The translations under genes and the position numbers were made by a program. Source: Marinobacterium weihaiense (GTDB taxonomy: Bacteria > Pseudomonadota > Gammaproteobacteria > Pseudomonadales > Balneatricaceae). From it: DNA of 64,000 nucleotides. The stretch is from contig NZ_JAHQZT010000008.1 of the NCBI RefSeq assembly GCF_019061305.1, forward strand, positions 113,096-177,095, read 5' to 3'. This document shows, in pieces, positions 55,957-63,809 of the stretch (its first letter is position 1; each line of letters starts with the position of its first letter). The notes beneath the pieces are model-generated. The model was given only the letters and a program-made list of their open reading frames with translations, did not search any database and was not told where the DNA came from.

Positions 55957-56544
55957 ATGAGTGAAGTAACGCAGCACGCCATCAGCCGTTTTCCGGTGCC
56001 TGAGCTGGCCGATATGCCGGAGGATATCCGTGATCGCATTCTGGCGGTGCAGGAAAAGGCCGGTTTTGTGCCCAATGTGTTTCTGGTGCTGGCGCATCGG
56101 CCGGAGGAATTTCGCGCCTTCTTTGCCTACCATGATGCCTTGATGGAAAAACCGGGCAACCTGAGCATTGCCGAGCGCGAGATGATCGTGGTGGCGACCA
56201 GCAACCTCAACCAGTGTCAGTACTGCGTGGTGGCCCACGGTGCTATTCTGCGCATCCGCGCCAAGAACCCGCTGATCGCCGACCAGGTGGCGGTCAACTA
56301 TCGCAAGGCCGATATCACTCCGCGCCAGAAGGCGATGCTCGATTTTGCCGTCAAGGTGTCGATGCAGGCCTATGCGGTGGGGGACGAGGATATGGCGCTG
56401 CTGCAGGAGCATGGCTTTGATGAGGAGGATATCTGGGATATTGCGGCCATTGCCGCCTTTTTTGGCCTCTCCAACCGCATGGCGAACGTGACCAGCATGC
56501 GACCGAATGACGAGTTCTACAGCCTCGGTCGTCAGCCGCGCTGA
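55957..56544 (+). CDS. Peroxidase-related carboxymuconolactone decarboxylase-like protein
   Basis: A 195-residue AhpD-fold protein of the uncharacterised peroxidase-related type. The redox motif CQYCVVAHG (Cys about 88 and 91) with the preceding REMIVVATSNLN and the later FAVKVSMQAYAV helix are characteristic. It probably catalyses thiol-dependent peroxide or electrophile detoxification. It follows acuI on the same strand after the tandem-repeat array and converges on the repressor gene. Co-transcription with acuI is plausible, since no terminator is seen between them. Confidence 0.88.
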   Translation: MSEVTQHAISRFPVPELADMPEDIRDRILAVQEKAGFVPNVFLVLAHRPEEFRAFFAYHDALMEKPGNLSIAEREMIVVATSNLNQCQYCVVAHGAILRIRAKNPLIADQVAVNYRKADITPRQKAMLDFAVKVSMQAYAVGDEDMALLQEHGFDEEDIWDIAAIAAFFGLSNRMANVTSMRPNDEFYSLGRQPR

Positions 56545-56583
56545 GTCAGCCGATCAGGGGTGCCGTGGGGCGTCCCTTGTCGT

Positions 56584-57234
56584 TCATTGCTGCAGGCGCA
56601 GGAAAAACCCTTCCGCAAAAATCTCCAGAGGCTGTGTTGAGGCTTCCAGCTTGGCCCTGAGCACAGCACCTTCCCAGCCGATCCAGAACCAGGCCGCCAG
56701 CCGGTCGCAATCCAGTTCAGTGCCGATCTCGCCTGCAGCCTGAGCTTCGCGCAGACAGCGTGCGGTGCGCGTCTGCCAGTCCTCGAACACTTCTTTCAGC
56801 TGTTGACGGAAGGACTCCGGCAGCAGGCTCATCTCCTGTCCCAGATTGCCCACCAGACAGCCACGGCGAAAGGTGTAGCGACGCATCCCCTGTGCGGCAT
56901 CATCAATAAAATTCCGCAGTCGCTGCAGCGGCGGATAGTCGGCGTTGAGCAGAAAACGATCCAGTTTGCGGGCGAAATAATCGGCATAGGCGTCAATCAG
57001 CACCTGGCCGAAGGCTTCCTTGCTCTTGAAGTAGTGATAGAAGGAGCCCTTGGGTACGCCCACGGTTTTCAAAATGGCGTCGATGCCCACCGAAGCGTAG
57101 CCTTTCTCGGTCAACTGGGCGAGCCCGGCGCGGATCAGTTCGGCGCGGGTTTCGCCATAGGAGCGCGCACTGTCTTTGGGCGGGCGGCCGCGGCGGCGGG
57201 GCGGAGTGGGTACGTCGGGCTGGCTGAATTTCAT
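56584..57234 (-). CDS. acuR: TetR-family repressor, AcuR-like
   Basis: A 216-residue TetR protein. A basic RRRGRPPKD leader precedes the helix-turn-helix (YASVGIDAILKTVGVPKGSFYHYFKSKEAFG, residues about 46-76). The ligand domain contains YTFRRGCLVGNLGQEMS and WFWIGWEGAVLRAKLEAS, which from memory match the acrylate-responsive AcuR group better than NemR. The GCLVGNLGQE cysteine could react with electrophiles. A matching operator lies in its own promoter and another before acuI, so autoregulation and control of acuI are likely. Confidence 0.85.
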   Translation of the reverse strand: MKFSQPDVPTPPRRRGRPPKDSARSYGETRAELIRAGLAQLTEKGYASVGIDAILKTVGVPKGSFYHYFKSKEAFGQVLIDAYADYFARKLDRFLLNADYPPLQRLRNFIDDAAQGMRRYTFRRGCLVGNLGQEMSLLPESFRQQLKEVFEDWQTRTARCLREAQAAGEIGTELDCDRLAAWFWIGWEGAVLRAKLEASTQPLEIFAEGFFLRLQQ

Positions 57235-57280
57235 GGATGTGCGATCGACCTGGATAAAACGTTATCCACATTATTAAAAC

Positions 57281-57301
57281 AATTAGACCGGGTGTCTAGT
57301 T
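57281..57301. promoter_or_regulatory. Operator upstream of the AcuR-like gene
   Basis: AATTAGAC-N5-GTCTAGTT (seven of eight positions symmetric), 47 bp before the repressor start. The half-sites match those of the acuI operator, although the spacer differs by one base. An exact DnaA-box sequence TTATCCACA lies just beside it at 57262-57270. Confidence 0.6.
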
Positions 57302-57335
57302 TTGGTGCTGCCGACTGGCTGTGGGTAACCAGGGT

Positions 57336-58121
57336 TCAATCCGCCGCGTCGGCATCCGCCTCCCGGTGTCCGGCACCGGCTACCAATTGCTCCAGCTCGG
57401 CCTGCTGTTTCAGAGCGCAGACGCGCAGCTGATTCTGGCGCATTTGCCTGATCGCGGCCAGCGGGTCCTCGTGATCGGCCTCGCCGGGCCTGTCCTGTGG
57501 ATGGTTTTGGCTGTTCAATTCAATGCGCTCTTTCACGGTCAGTGGCCCCTGGGTTTCATGAGTGTCGTAATAGCATAACTGCAGCCGTTCGATTCGCAAT
57601 GGCGGCAGGGCCCGCGCCTGTGCCTGCAGGGGCGCCAAGCGTGCCATGACTTCGTCAACCCGACAGGTGCGACGGTAAAAGCCGAGTGTCACATGGGGCT
57701 GGTAACGCGCAGGAGGCGAGTCGTCGGGGCAGTTCTGCTGCAGTACCTGGCGTAGCGACTGCAACCGGTTATACACATCCTCGATTCCGAGCCAGGGCGC
57801 TGTGGCAAAAGTGGACAGCGAAGCGGCTGTTAATAACATTGGGGATAGACTGTATAACTCCAGTGACTGGATTTGTGCACAGCGCATGCCGGCGGCGTAG
57901 TGTTTTTTATCCACAAGTCCGGCCGCCTGCACGGTAATGTGCGGCTGGCGGGCATAGCCCGGGTGTAGCCAGGGTGCCAGCCGAGCCTGCGCCTGTTCGA
58001 TAAAGGCCTGCCATTGCGGGTCTTCGATGGGCAGACACCAGACCGCGTAATGGCGAATGCCCCGGTGCCATTGCGGGCAGTCGTCGAGGCTGACGGTGAG
58101 GGTGTGGGTGGGCAGCGGCAT
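57336..58121 (-). CDS. 2'-5' RNA ligase/2H phosphoesterase family protein
   Basis: A 261-residue protein with the two HxT motifs of 2H phosphoesterases: QPHITVQAAG (about residue 60) and QPHVTLGFY (about 146), with a KERIELN strand afterwards. The family includes ThpR and cyclic phosphodiesterases acting on RNA ends. The C-terminal 50 residues (NHPQDRPGEADHEDP and beyond) are polar and probably disordered, an extension beyond the core domain. The start region has only a weak GAGA. Its substrate is unknown; the gene stands alone. Confidence 0.8.
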   Translation of the reverse strand: MPLPTHTLTVSLDDCPQWHRGIRHYAVWCLPIEDPQWQAFIEQAQARLAPWLHPGYARQPHITVQAAGLVDKKHYAAGMRCAQIQSLELYSLSPMLLTAASLSTFATAPWLGIEDVYNRLQSLRQVLQQNCPDDSPPARYQPHVTLGFYRRTCRVDEVMARLAPLQAQARALPPLRIERLQLCYYDTHETQGPLTVKERIELNSQNHPQDRPGEADHEDPLAAIRQMRQNQLRVCALKQQAELEQLVAGAGHREADADAAD

Positions 58122-58226
58122 GTCGATTCTCGGTTACGGGCTTTAGCCGTTGCCAGGCCCGAGCTGCCGCTGCGGGTACCTGCGCCGGTTGCTCCGGGGC
58201 TATGACGACGAATAGCGCGGGCGGCG

Positions 58227-58751
58227 CTAGTCGATCCGCTTCAGCTTGGTGGCGCAGGTGCGCGCCTTGCTGGCGTAGGAATCGGTGCCCGCCCGCATCG
58301 CCTTGAGCGCCTCTTCACTCAGTTCACGCACCACCCGCGCCGGGCTGCCCATGATCAGCGAGTTGTCGGGAAACTCCTTGCCTTCGGTGACCAGCGCGCC
58401 GGCCCCCACCAGACAGTTGTTGCCGATTTTGGCCCCGTTTAATACCACCGCCTGAATACCGATCAGGGCGCCGTCGCCGATGGTGCAGCCGTGCAGCATC
58501 ACCTGATGGCCGATGGTGACGTTGGCGCCGACCTTGAGCGGGATGCCCGGATCGGTATGCAGCACGGCGCCGTCCTGCACATTGCTGTTGTGGCCGATGT
58601 GGATCAGATCGTTGTCCGCACGCAGCACCGCCTGGGGCCAGATACTGACGCCCGCTTCCAGTTTGACCTGACCGATCAGGGTCGCCTGTTCATGGACATA
58701 GGCCGTGTCGTCCACTTCGGGACGCCGACCGTCGTATTCGTAAATTGCCAT
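58227..58751 (-). CDS. yrdA: Gamma-carbonic anhydrase-like hexapeptide protein YrdA
   Basis: A 174-residue left-handed beta-helix protein with hexapeptide repeats. The metal-binding histidines are in GHNSNVQDGAVLHTDPG, IGHQVMLHGCTIGDGALIG and the neighbouring turn, as in gamma-carbonic anhydrase Cam; the GSPARVVREL segment and terminal helix follow. E. coli YrdA binds zinc but has no clear activity. AAGAGAG precedes the ATG. It is followed on the same strand by no obvious partner. Confidence 0.93.
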   Translation of the reverse strand: MAIYEYDGRRPEVDDTAYVHEQATLIGQVKLEAGVSIWPQAVLRADNDLIHIGHNSNVQDGAVLHTDPGIPLKVGANVTIGHQVMLHGCTIGDGALIGIQAVVLNGAKIGNNCLVGAGALVTEGKEFPDNSLIMGSPARVVRELSEEALKAMRAGTDSYASKARTCATKLKRID

Positions 58752-58788
58752 AGTGCTCTCTTGTTATGGATGGTTGGCCTGCTCCTGA

Positions 58789-59079
58789 TCAACCAGCCCG
58801 GGATGTGGGCGGCCACTGCCGCTTGGCGTGAAGCAAACGCAGAATGCGAACATTGTCACCCCTCAGATCGTAGACCAGCAAATAATGGGTGTGTACCACC
58901 AGTTCACGAGTCCCCGGGACGCGACCGATGCGTCCCAATTCAGGGTGGTCAACCAATCGTGCCGCTTTTTCAGAAACCAGCTCATCAAGCGCTAACGCAG
59001 CAGCAGGGTTTTCGTTGGCTACATGCTCACGGATCTGTTGGCGGTCAAATCGTGCCAGTCGTGTCCAAACCAACTTCAT
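58789..59079 (-). CDS. ParE/RelE-superfamily toxin
   Basis: A 96-residue basic protein of the RelE/ParE fold: MKLVWTRLARFDRQQIREHVANENPAAALALDELV is the helical hairpin, LVDHPELGRIGRVPGTRELVVH and YLLVYDLRGDNVRILRLLHAKRQWP form the sheet. The C-terminal HAKRQWP is typical of StbE/ParE toxins. Whether it poisons gyrase or cuts mRNA is undecided. It is the second gene of a toxin-antitoxin operon, overlapping the antitoxin by 4 bp. Confidence 0.9.
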   Translation of the reverse strand: MKLVWTRLARFDRQQIREHVANENPAAALALDELVSEKAARLVDHPELGRIGRVPGTRELVVHTHYLLVYDLRGDNVRILRLLHAKRQWPPTSRAG

Positions 59080-59366
59080 GAGGCGGGGTCATTGAGCTTA
59101 CGCTCAATACGAGCACGCCACTGCGCAGCGTCAGCCTCGACCTCTTCTGCGGACAAAATGTCTCCCGCATCGGCCGCTTCAAGACCTGCCTGTACCTCAC
59201 GGCGGAACCATGCGTCGTGTGCAGATGCTTCCTGCTGTTCACGTACATAATCACGCATAAAGTCGCGCAGCAGTTGCGCTCCTGTCCTGTCTTTTGACTT
59301 GGCTGCCTTGGAGAATTCAGCCTTCAGTGTGTCGTCAACCCGGAAGGTAAAGGTTGCATCGCTCAT
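59076..59366 (-). CDS. Antitoxin of the ParE/RelE-type pair
   Basis: A 96-residue protein with an N-terminal ribbon-helix-helix (ATFTFRVDDTLKAEFSKAAKSKDRTGAQLLRDFMRDYV) and a C-terminal toxin-binding tail with SAEEVEADAAQWRARIERKL. The ribbon-helix-helix suggests self-repression. An imperfect palindrome CTTAT-N10-ATAAG lies just upstream of the start (about 59370-59392). Together with the toxin it forms a chromosomal addiction module, a common mark of exchangeable DNA. Confidence 0.88.
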   Translation of the reverse strand: MSDATFTFRVDDTLKAEFSKAAKSKDRTGAQLLRDFMRDYVREQQEASAHDAWFRREVQAGLEAADAGDILSAEEVEADAAQWRARIERKLNDPAS

Positions 59367-59440
59367 GATCGTGCCTTATGTGTTACATGATAAGTACAGA
59401 GTAGCACCGAGGGTTGGCCCAGTCACTTTCGCTCCTTAAA

Positions 59441-60202
59441 TCAGGGCTTGATGCGATAGCCGCTGCGGAAGATCCACCAGACCGCCGCCATGCAGGTGAG
59501 CAGGAAGCCCAGCGTCATCCCCAGGCTCAGGCCCATGTGCACGTCGGCCACGCCGTAAAAGGCCCAGCGGAAGCCGTTGATCAGGTAGACCACCGGGTTG
59601 AACAGGGTCAGCGTCTGCCAGGGTTCGGGCAGCATGTTGATGGAGTAGAAGGCGCCGCCGAGGAAGGTCAGCGGTGTGATCACCATCAGCGGAATGATCT
59701 GCAGCTGCTGGAAGTCGTTGGCCCAGACGCCGATGATGAAGCCGAACAGGCTGAAGGTCAGCGCGGTGAGCAGCAGAAAGCCCAGCATCCACAGCGGATG
59801 GGCGATGCTGTAATCGACGAACACCCGCGCGGTGATCAGGATCAGCGCGCCGATGATCAGGGATTTGGTGGTGGCGGCGCCGACATAGCCGGCGACGATC
59901 TCGAACGGCGACACGGGGGCCGAAAGCACCTCGTAAATGGTGCCGGAAAACTTCGGAAAGAAGATGCCGAAGGCGGCATTGGAGATGCTCTCGCTGAGCA
60001 GCGACAGCATCAGCAGACCGGGAATGATGAAGGCGCCGTAGCTGATGCCGTCGATCTCGCCCATGCGCGAGCCGATGGCGGTGCCGAAAACGATGAAATA
60101 GAGCGAGGTCGACAGCACCGGCGAGATTACGCTCTGCATCAGCGTGCGCCGGGTGCGGTTCATTTCAAAACGGTAAATGGCGCGGATGCCATTGATATTC
60201 AT
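59441..60202 (-). CDS. yadH: ABC-2 type transporter permease (YadH-like)
   Basis: A 253-residue ABC-2 permease with six hydrophobic helices: [58 protein letters not shown] and the terminal [18 protein letters not shown] are clear. The [31 protein letters not shown] segment is diagnostic. The ATG overlaps the ATPase stop (ATGA); the long upstream frame is an artefact. The exported compound is unknown. Confidence 0.92.
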   Translation of the reverse strand: MNINGIRAIYRFEMNRTRRTLMQSVISPVLSTSLYFIVFGTAIGSRMGEIDGISYGAFIIPGLLMLSLLSESISNAAFGIFFPKFSGTIYEVLSAPVSPFEIVAGYVGAATTKSLIIGALILITARVFVDYSIAHPLWMLGFLLLTALTFSLFGFIIGVWANDFQQLQIIPLMVITPLTFLGGAFYSINMLPEPWQTLTLFNPVVYLINGFRWAFYGVADVHMGLSLGMTLGFLLTCMAAVWWIFRSGYRIKP

Positions 60203-61134
60203 CGCGTTTCCTCCGGGCTGTGGACCAGGCTGACGAAAATTTCTTCCAGTGAACTCTGCTTCGACTGCAGATCCTTGAGGTCGATGCCTTCCTGGCTGAG
60301 GCGGTTCAGCAGTGCGCCTATGCCGCTGGTATCCTGATGGGCATCGAAGGTGTAGGTGATGCAGCTGCCGTCCTCGTTCAGGCTGAGGCTGTACGGCTGC
60401 AGGCTGGCCGGCAGCGTCTCCAGCGGTGTTTGCGGATAGAGGTACAGCTGCTTCTGGCCCAGCTGCTGCATGAGCCTGGCCTTCTCTTCCACCAGAATCA
60501 ACTCGCCGCGGCTGATGACGCCGATGCGGTCGGCCATCTCTTCCGCTTCCTCGATGTAATGGGTGGTCAGAATGATGGTCACGCCCTGGTCGCGCAGGCC
60601 GCGCACCACTTCCCACATGTCGCGGCGCAGCTCCACGTCCACCCCGGCGGTGGGCTCATCGAGAAACAGGATGCCGGGCTCATGGGACAGCGCCTTGGCG
60701 ATCATGACGCGGCGCTTCATGCCGCCGGAGAGGGCACGCATCTTGGTATCGCGTTTGTCCCAGAGCGACAGCTGACGCAGCACCTTTTCGATATGTGCCG
60801 GGTTGTCGGGCTTGCCGAACAGGCCGCGACTGAAACTGACGGTATCCCAGACGGTTTCAAAGGCATCGGTGGTCAGCTCCTGGGGCACCAGCCCGATCAG
60901 GCTGCGCGCCCGGCGGTAGTCTTCGACGATATCAACGCCATCGGCCAGCACCCGTCCGGAGCTGGCATTGACCAAGCCGCAGATAATGCTGATCAGGGTG
61001 GTTTTGCCGGCACCGTTGGGGCCGAGCAGGGCGAAGATTTCGCCGCGTCGGATCTCAAGATCGACCGACTTGAGCGCGGTGAATCCAGACGCATAGGTCT
61101 TGCCGATGCCCTGGATTTGAATAATAGGTTGCAC
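60199..61134 (-). CDS. yadG: ABC-2 type transporter ATPase (YadG-like)
   Basis: A 311-residue ATP-binding protein: Walker [10 protein letters not shown] (about 39-47), Q-loop in [17 protein letters not shown], signature LSGGMKRRV, Walker [13 protein letters not shown] and H-loop TTHYIEEAE. The C-terminal 80 residues form the extra domain usual in exporters of this class. Translation starts at a GTG with AAGGAG 5 bases upstream. With the permease it forms a two-gene exporter operon of unknown substrate. Confidence 0.93.
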   Translation of the reverse strand: MQPIIQIQGIGKTYASGFTALKSVDLEIRRGEIFALLGPNGAGKTTLISIICGLVNASSGRVLADGVDIVEDYRRARSLIGLVPQELTTDAFETVWDTVSFSRGLFGKPDNPAHIEKVLRQLSLWDKRDTKMRALSGGMKRRVMIAKALSHEPGILFLDEPTAGVDVELRRDMWEVVRGLRDQGVTIILTTHYIEEAEEMADRIGVISRGELILVEEKARLMQQLGQKQLYLYPQTPLETLPASLQPYSLSLNEDGSCITYTFDAHQDTSGIGALLNRLSQEGIDLKDLQSKQSSLEEIFVSLVHSPEETR

Positions 61135-61323
61135 GGATACTCCTTGTTATCGGCAGACGTTACCACCTGAGTGTAGCGCGGGAGGGTGTTCAGTCGTACG
61201 CTTTAGACCGGAACACTTTATACCGGAGACAAACCGGACGGGTGTGCCTGCTTACGCAGCAATCGGGATTCTGGGCCACCCCGCCGAGCCACAAGGCCCG
61301 GGCGGAGTGGCGGGAGGGCAGGC

Positions 61324-61986
61324 TCAGGCCTGAAACAGGAAGTTGGCGATCAGTTCCTTGCCGCCTTCGGTGGCGAAGGATTCCGGGTGGAACTGGATGC
61401 CGTGGATCGGGTGCTCGCGGTGGCGCACGCCCATGATCTCGAAATCGCCGCCTTGGTGGATGCGGGCGTGATCGGTGAAGCTGGCCACCGGCAGGTCGCC
61501 GACCACGGCGGTCACGTCCAGGCACTCCGGCAGGCTTTGGGCCTCGGCCATCAGCGAGTGATAGCGCATGATCTCCAGCTGGTCCGGCGTATTGGCGAAC
61601 ACGCCCTCGGCCGTGTGGCGGATCGGGCTGATCTTGCCGTGCATCGGCAGCGGTGCCTTCACCACTTTGCCACCGAACACATGCACGATGCCCTGCATGC
61701 CCAGGCACACCCCCATCAGCGGGATCTGCGGGCCCAGCTCACGGATCACCTCGGCACAGACACCGAAGTAGGCGGGGTCTTCGGGGGAACCCGGCCCCGG
61801 CGAGATGATGATCCGATCCGGCGCAGCGGCCTGTACATCGGCCAGCGTCACCTCATTATTGCGTTTCACCACAATTTCGAAGCTCTCCAGACGGCCCCGG
61901 TGCTGCTCGGTGCTGAGGATCTCGCCGATGTATTGGTAGAGGTTGTAGGTGAAGGAGTCGTAATTGTCGATGATGTAGACCTTCAT
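61324..61986 (-). CDS. trpG: Anthranilate synthase component II (glutamine amidotransferase)
   Basis: A 220-residue class I glutamine amidotransferase that delivers ammonia to TrpE. IIDNYDSFTYNLYQYIGE starts it, SPGPGSPEDP and the nucleophile in MGVCLGMQGI follow, and HGIQFHPESFATEGG holds the His-Glu pair. In many bacteria the same subunit also serves PabB. The ATG overlaps the trpE stop, so translation is coupled. A slightly atypical FGGKVVKAPLPMHGKISPI segment replaces the usual GHTS motif region. Confidence 0.92.
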   Translation of the reverse strand: MKVYIIDNYDSFTYNLYQYIGEILSTEQHRGRLESFEIVVKRNNEVTLADVQAAAPDRIIISPGPGSPEDPAYFGVCAEVIRELGPQIPLMGVCLGMQGIVHVFGGKVVKAPLPMHGKISPIRHTAEGVFANTPDQLEIMRYHSLMAEAQSLPECLDVTAVVGDLPVASFTDHARIHQGGDFEIMGVRHREHPIHGIQFHPESFATEGGKELIANFLFQA

Positions 61987-63374
61987 GCCTGGCCCTCCGC
62001 GCTGAACTGGTCCAGAACCTTCTTGGTACCGGCAAACTTGCGCCGGATCTCTTCGTATTCGTCCTCCGGGTTGGAGTCGTAGACGTTGCCGCCGCAGGTT
62101 TGCACGTAGGCGTTTTCGCCGTTGGCGAACACGGTGCGGATCGGGATGGCGAAGGTGCAGTCACCGTTGAACGAGAAGTGGCCTACGGCACCGCCGTAGG
62201 GGCCGCGACCGTCGGATTCCAGATCGTCGATGATCTTCATCGCCTCGATCTTGGGTGCGCCGGTCAGGGTGCCGGCGGGGAAGTTGCTCGCCAGAGCGGA
62301 GAACATGTCGTTATCTTCAGAGATAATGCCGACAATCTCGCTGGAGATGTGCTGTACGTGGCTGAACCGCTTGATATCCATCAGGCTACGCACCTTGACG
62401 GTGCCGAAGCGGGCCACGCGACCGATATCGTTGCGGTGCAGGTCGACGATCATGTTGTGCTCGGCGATCTCCTTGGGGTCGTTGAGCAGGGTGCGGGCGT
62501 GCTGGGTATCTTCCACCTCATTGGCGCCACGCTTGGTGGTACCGGCCAGCGGGAAGGTTTCCATCTCGCCCTGGCGCAGACGGAACAGCAGCTCGGGACT
62601 AGCGCCGATCAGCTTCTGCTCGCCGAACTTGACGTAGTACATTTGTGGCGAGGGGTTCACCTCGCGCAGCTGTTCGTACAGGTTGATGCTGTCGCCTTCC
62701 AGGCGGAAGCGCTTCTTGAAACCGACCTCGCACTGGAAAATCTTGCCCTCGATGATGTCCTGCTTCACTTTCATCACCGCGGCGGCGTGTTCTTCCTGGC
62801 TCATGGTTTCGCCCAGCGGCGTCACTGTCAGCGGGCCGCTTTGCACTGCCGGTTCGGCCAGAATTTGCTCGATCATCGCCATACGGCTGTCATCGTAATG
62901 GAAATAGATCACTTCGCCGGTCATCTTATCGAGGATCAGGCCATCCTTGAACACGCCGAAACGGAACACATCGAACATCTCGCTGTGCTGCAGGTTCAGG
63001 CTCGGCTCGAAGTAATTCATGCAGTCGTAGCCGATGTAGCCGGTCAGGCCACCGGCGTACTTCCGCGAGATGATGTTCTGGGGCACGATCTCGCGCAGCA
63101 GATAGTAGGGATTGTCGCTGGCATAGCTCTCTACCGCGCCGTCACGGCCCTGCACATGCAACTCGCCCTCGGTGGCCCAGAGGATCTGCTCCGGGTCGAA
63201 GCCGATGATGGAGTGGCGCGAGATGTGGCTCTCCTCGCCCAGCGACTCCAGCATGAAGCAGTTGTCGAAGCGTTGCTCGATCTTCTTGAACAGGCCGAAG
63301 AAGTCGATATCGGCCGCCAGCGTCACGTAATGTGGCTTGCGGGGCAGCTCGATGCGGGCCGGTTTCTGGCTCAT
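61983..63374 (-). CDS. trpE: Anthranilate synthase component I
   Basis: A 463-residue chorismate-utilising enzyme. The N-terminal part has CFMLESLGEESHISRHSIIGFDPE (feedback tryptophan site region), the core has KFGEQKLIGASPELLFR, FPLAGTTKRGANEVED, EHNMIVDLHRNDIGRVA, FPAGTLTGAPKIEAMKII and GRGPYGGAVGHFSFNGD. It is shorter than E. coli TrpE (520) and ends NVYDSNPEDEYEEIRRKFAGTKKVLD, a divergent variant of the usual terminal motif, so a specialised anthranilate synthase is possible. The genes trpD and trpC are not adjacent. It overlaps trpR and trpG by 4 bp each. Confidence 0.9.
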   Translation of the reverse strand: MSQKPARIELPRKPHYVTLAADIDFFGLFKKIEQRFDNCFMLESLGEESHISRHSIIGFDPEQILWATEGELHVQGRDGAVESYASDNPYYLLREIVPQNIISRKYAGGLTGYIGYDCMNYFEPSLNLQHSEMFDVFRFGVFKDGLILDKMTGEVIYFHYDDSRMAMIEQILAEPAVQSGPLTVTPLGETMSQEEHAAAVMKVKQDIIEGKIFQCEVGFKKRFRLEGDSINLYEQLREVNPSPQMYYVKFGEQKLIGASPELLFRLRQGEMETFPLAGTTKRGANEVEDTQHARTLLNDPKEIAEHNMIVDLHRNDIGRVARFGTVKVRSLMDIKRFSHVQHISSEIVGIISEDNDMFSALASNFPAGTLTGAPKIEAMKIIDDLESDGRGPYGGAVGHFSFNGDCTFAIPIRTVFANGENAYVQTCGGNVYDSNPEDEYEEIRRKFAGTKKVLDQFSAEGQA

Positions 63375-63625
63375 GATAATCCCTGTCGTTGTTTGATCTT
63401 CAGGGCGCGCGCGCCCCGAGTGACGGTGGCAATGCCGACGCCAAGCTGCCGGGCAATCTCCCGCTGGGGCACGCCGGCCTCCAGCATGCGCAGAATCTGC
63501 AGCCGATTGCAGACCTCGGTCAGTTCCGCCGGGGTCAACAGATCGCGCAGGGCCTCTTCAAGCGCATCGCGCTCGCGCATGCTCAGCAGGTGGTCGAGCA
63601 GCTCATTTAGATGGTGTGTATTCAT
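63371..63625 (-). CDS. trpR: Tryptophan repressor TrpR
   Basis: An 84-residue all-helical repressor: LNELLDHLLSMRERDALEEALRDLLTPAELTEVCNRLQILRMLEAG is followed by the recognition motif VPQREIARQLGVGIATVTRGARAL. It is slightly shorter than E. coli TrpR (108) but complete. It heads an operon with trpE and trpG. An operator-like sequence abuts its ATG, so it should repress itself and anthranilate synthase together. No Shine-Dalgarno sequence is present before the start. Confidence 0.92.
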   Translation of the reverse strand: MNTHHLNELLDHLLSMRERDALEEALRDLLTPAELTEVCNRLQILRMLEAGVPQREIARQLGVGIATVTRGARALKIKQRQGLS

Positions 63626-63635
63626 GTACTAGTAC
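63626..63635 (-). promoter_or_regulatory. TrpR operator-like palindrome at the trpR start
   Basis: GTACTAGTAC is a perfect 10-bp palindrome containing the CTAG core of the E. coli trp operator half-sites. It touches the trpR start codon on its upstream side, so a repressor bound here would block initiation. Confidence 0.6.
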
Positions 63636-63696
63636 GGTATCAGAACGCAGGGTGGGGTCAACTGGTATTTGTGTGATATGTTCGGTTGGAGGGTGG

Positions 63697-63726
63697 TTGA
63701 GGCTCGACTTCGCAACCGAGCCTCAA
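63697..63726. terminator. Perfect hairpin between trpR promoter and IS30 end
   Basis: TTGAGGCTCG (63697-63706) and its complement (63717-63726) around a 10-nt loop. No U-tract follows on either strand. It may be a terminator-like structure limiting read-through from the insertion element or part of its end region. Confidence 0.4.
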
Positions 63727-63809
63727 TGTCGATAGGCGGCTTGGATATGCCGGGCTTGCAAACCTATCAGGTGGAAAGATAGGTGTATTAGTCTGGTTTG
63801 GCTGAGGGT

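Noticed and set aside
62100..63632. A 510-codon plus-strand frame opposite trpE/trpR
   Set aside because: No family features and no ribosome-binding site; the opposite strand has two clear genes.
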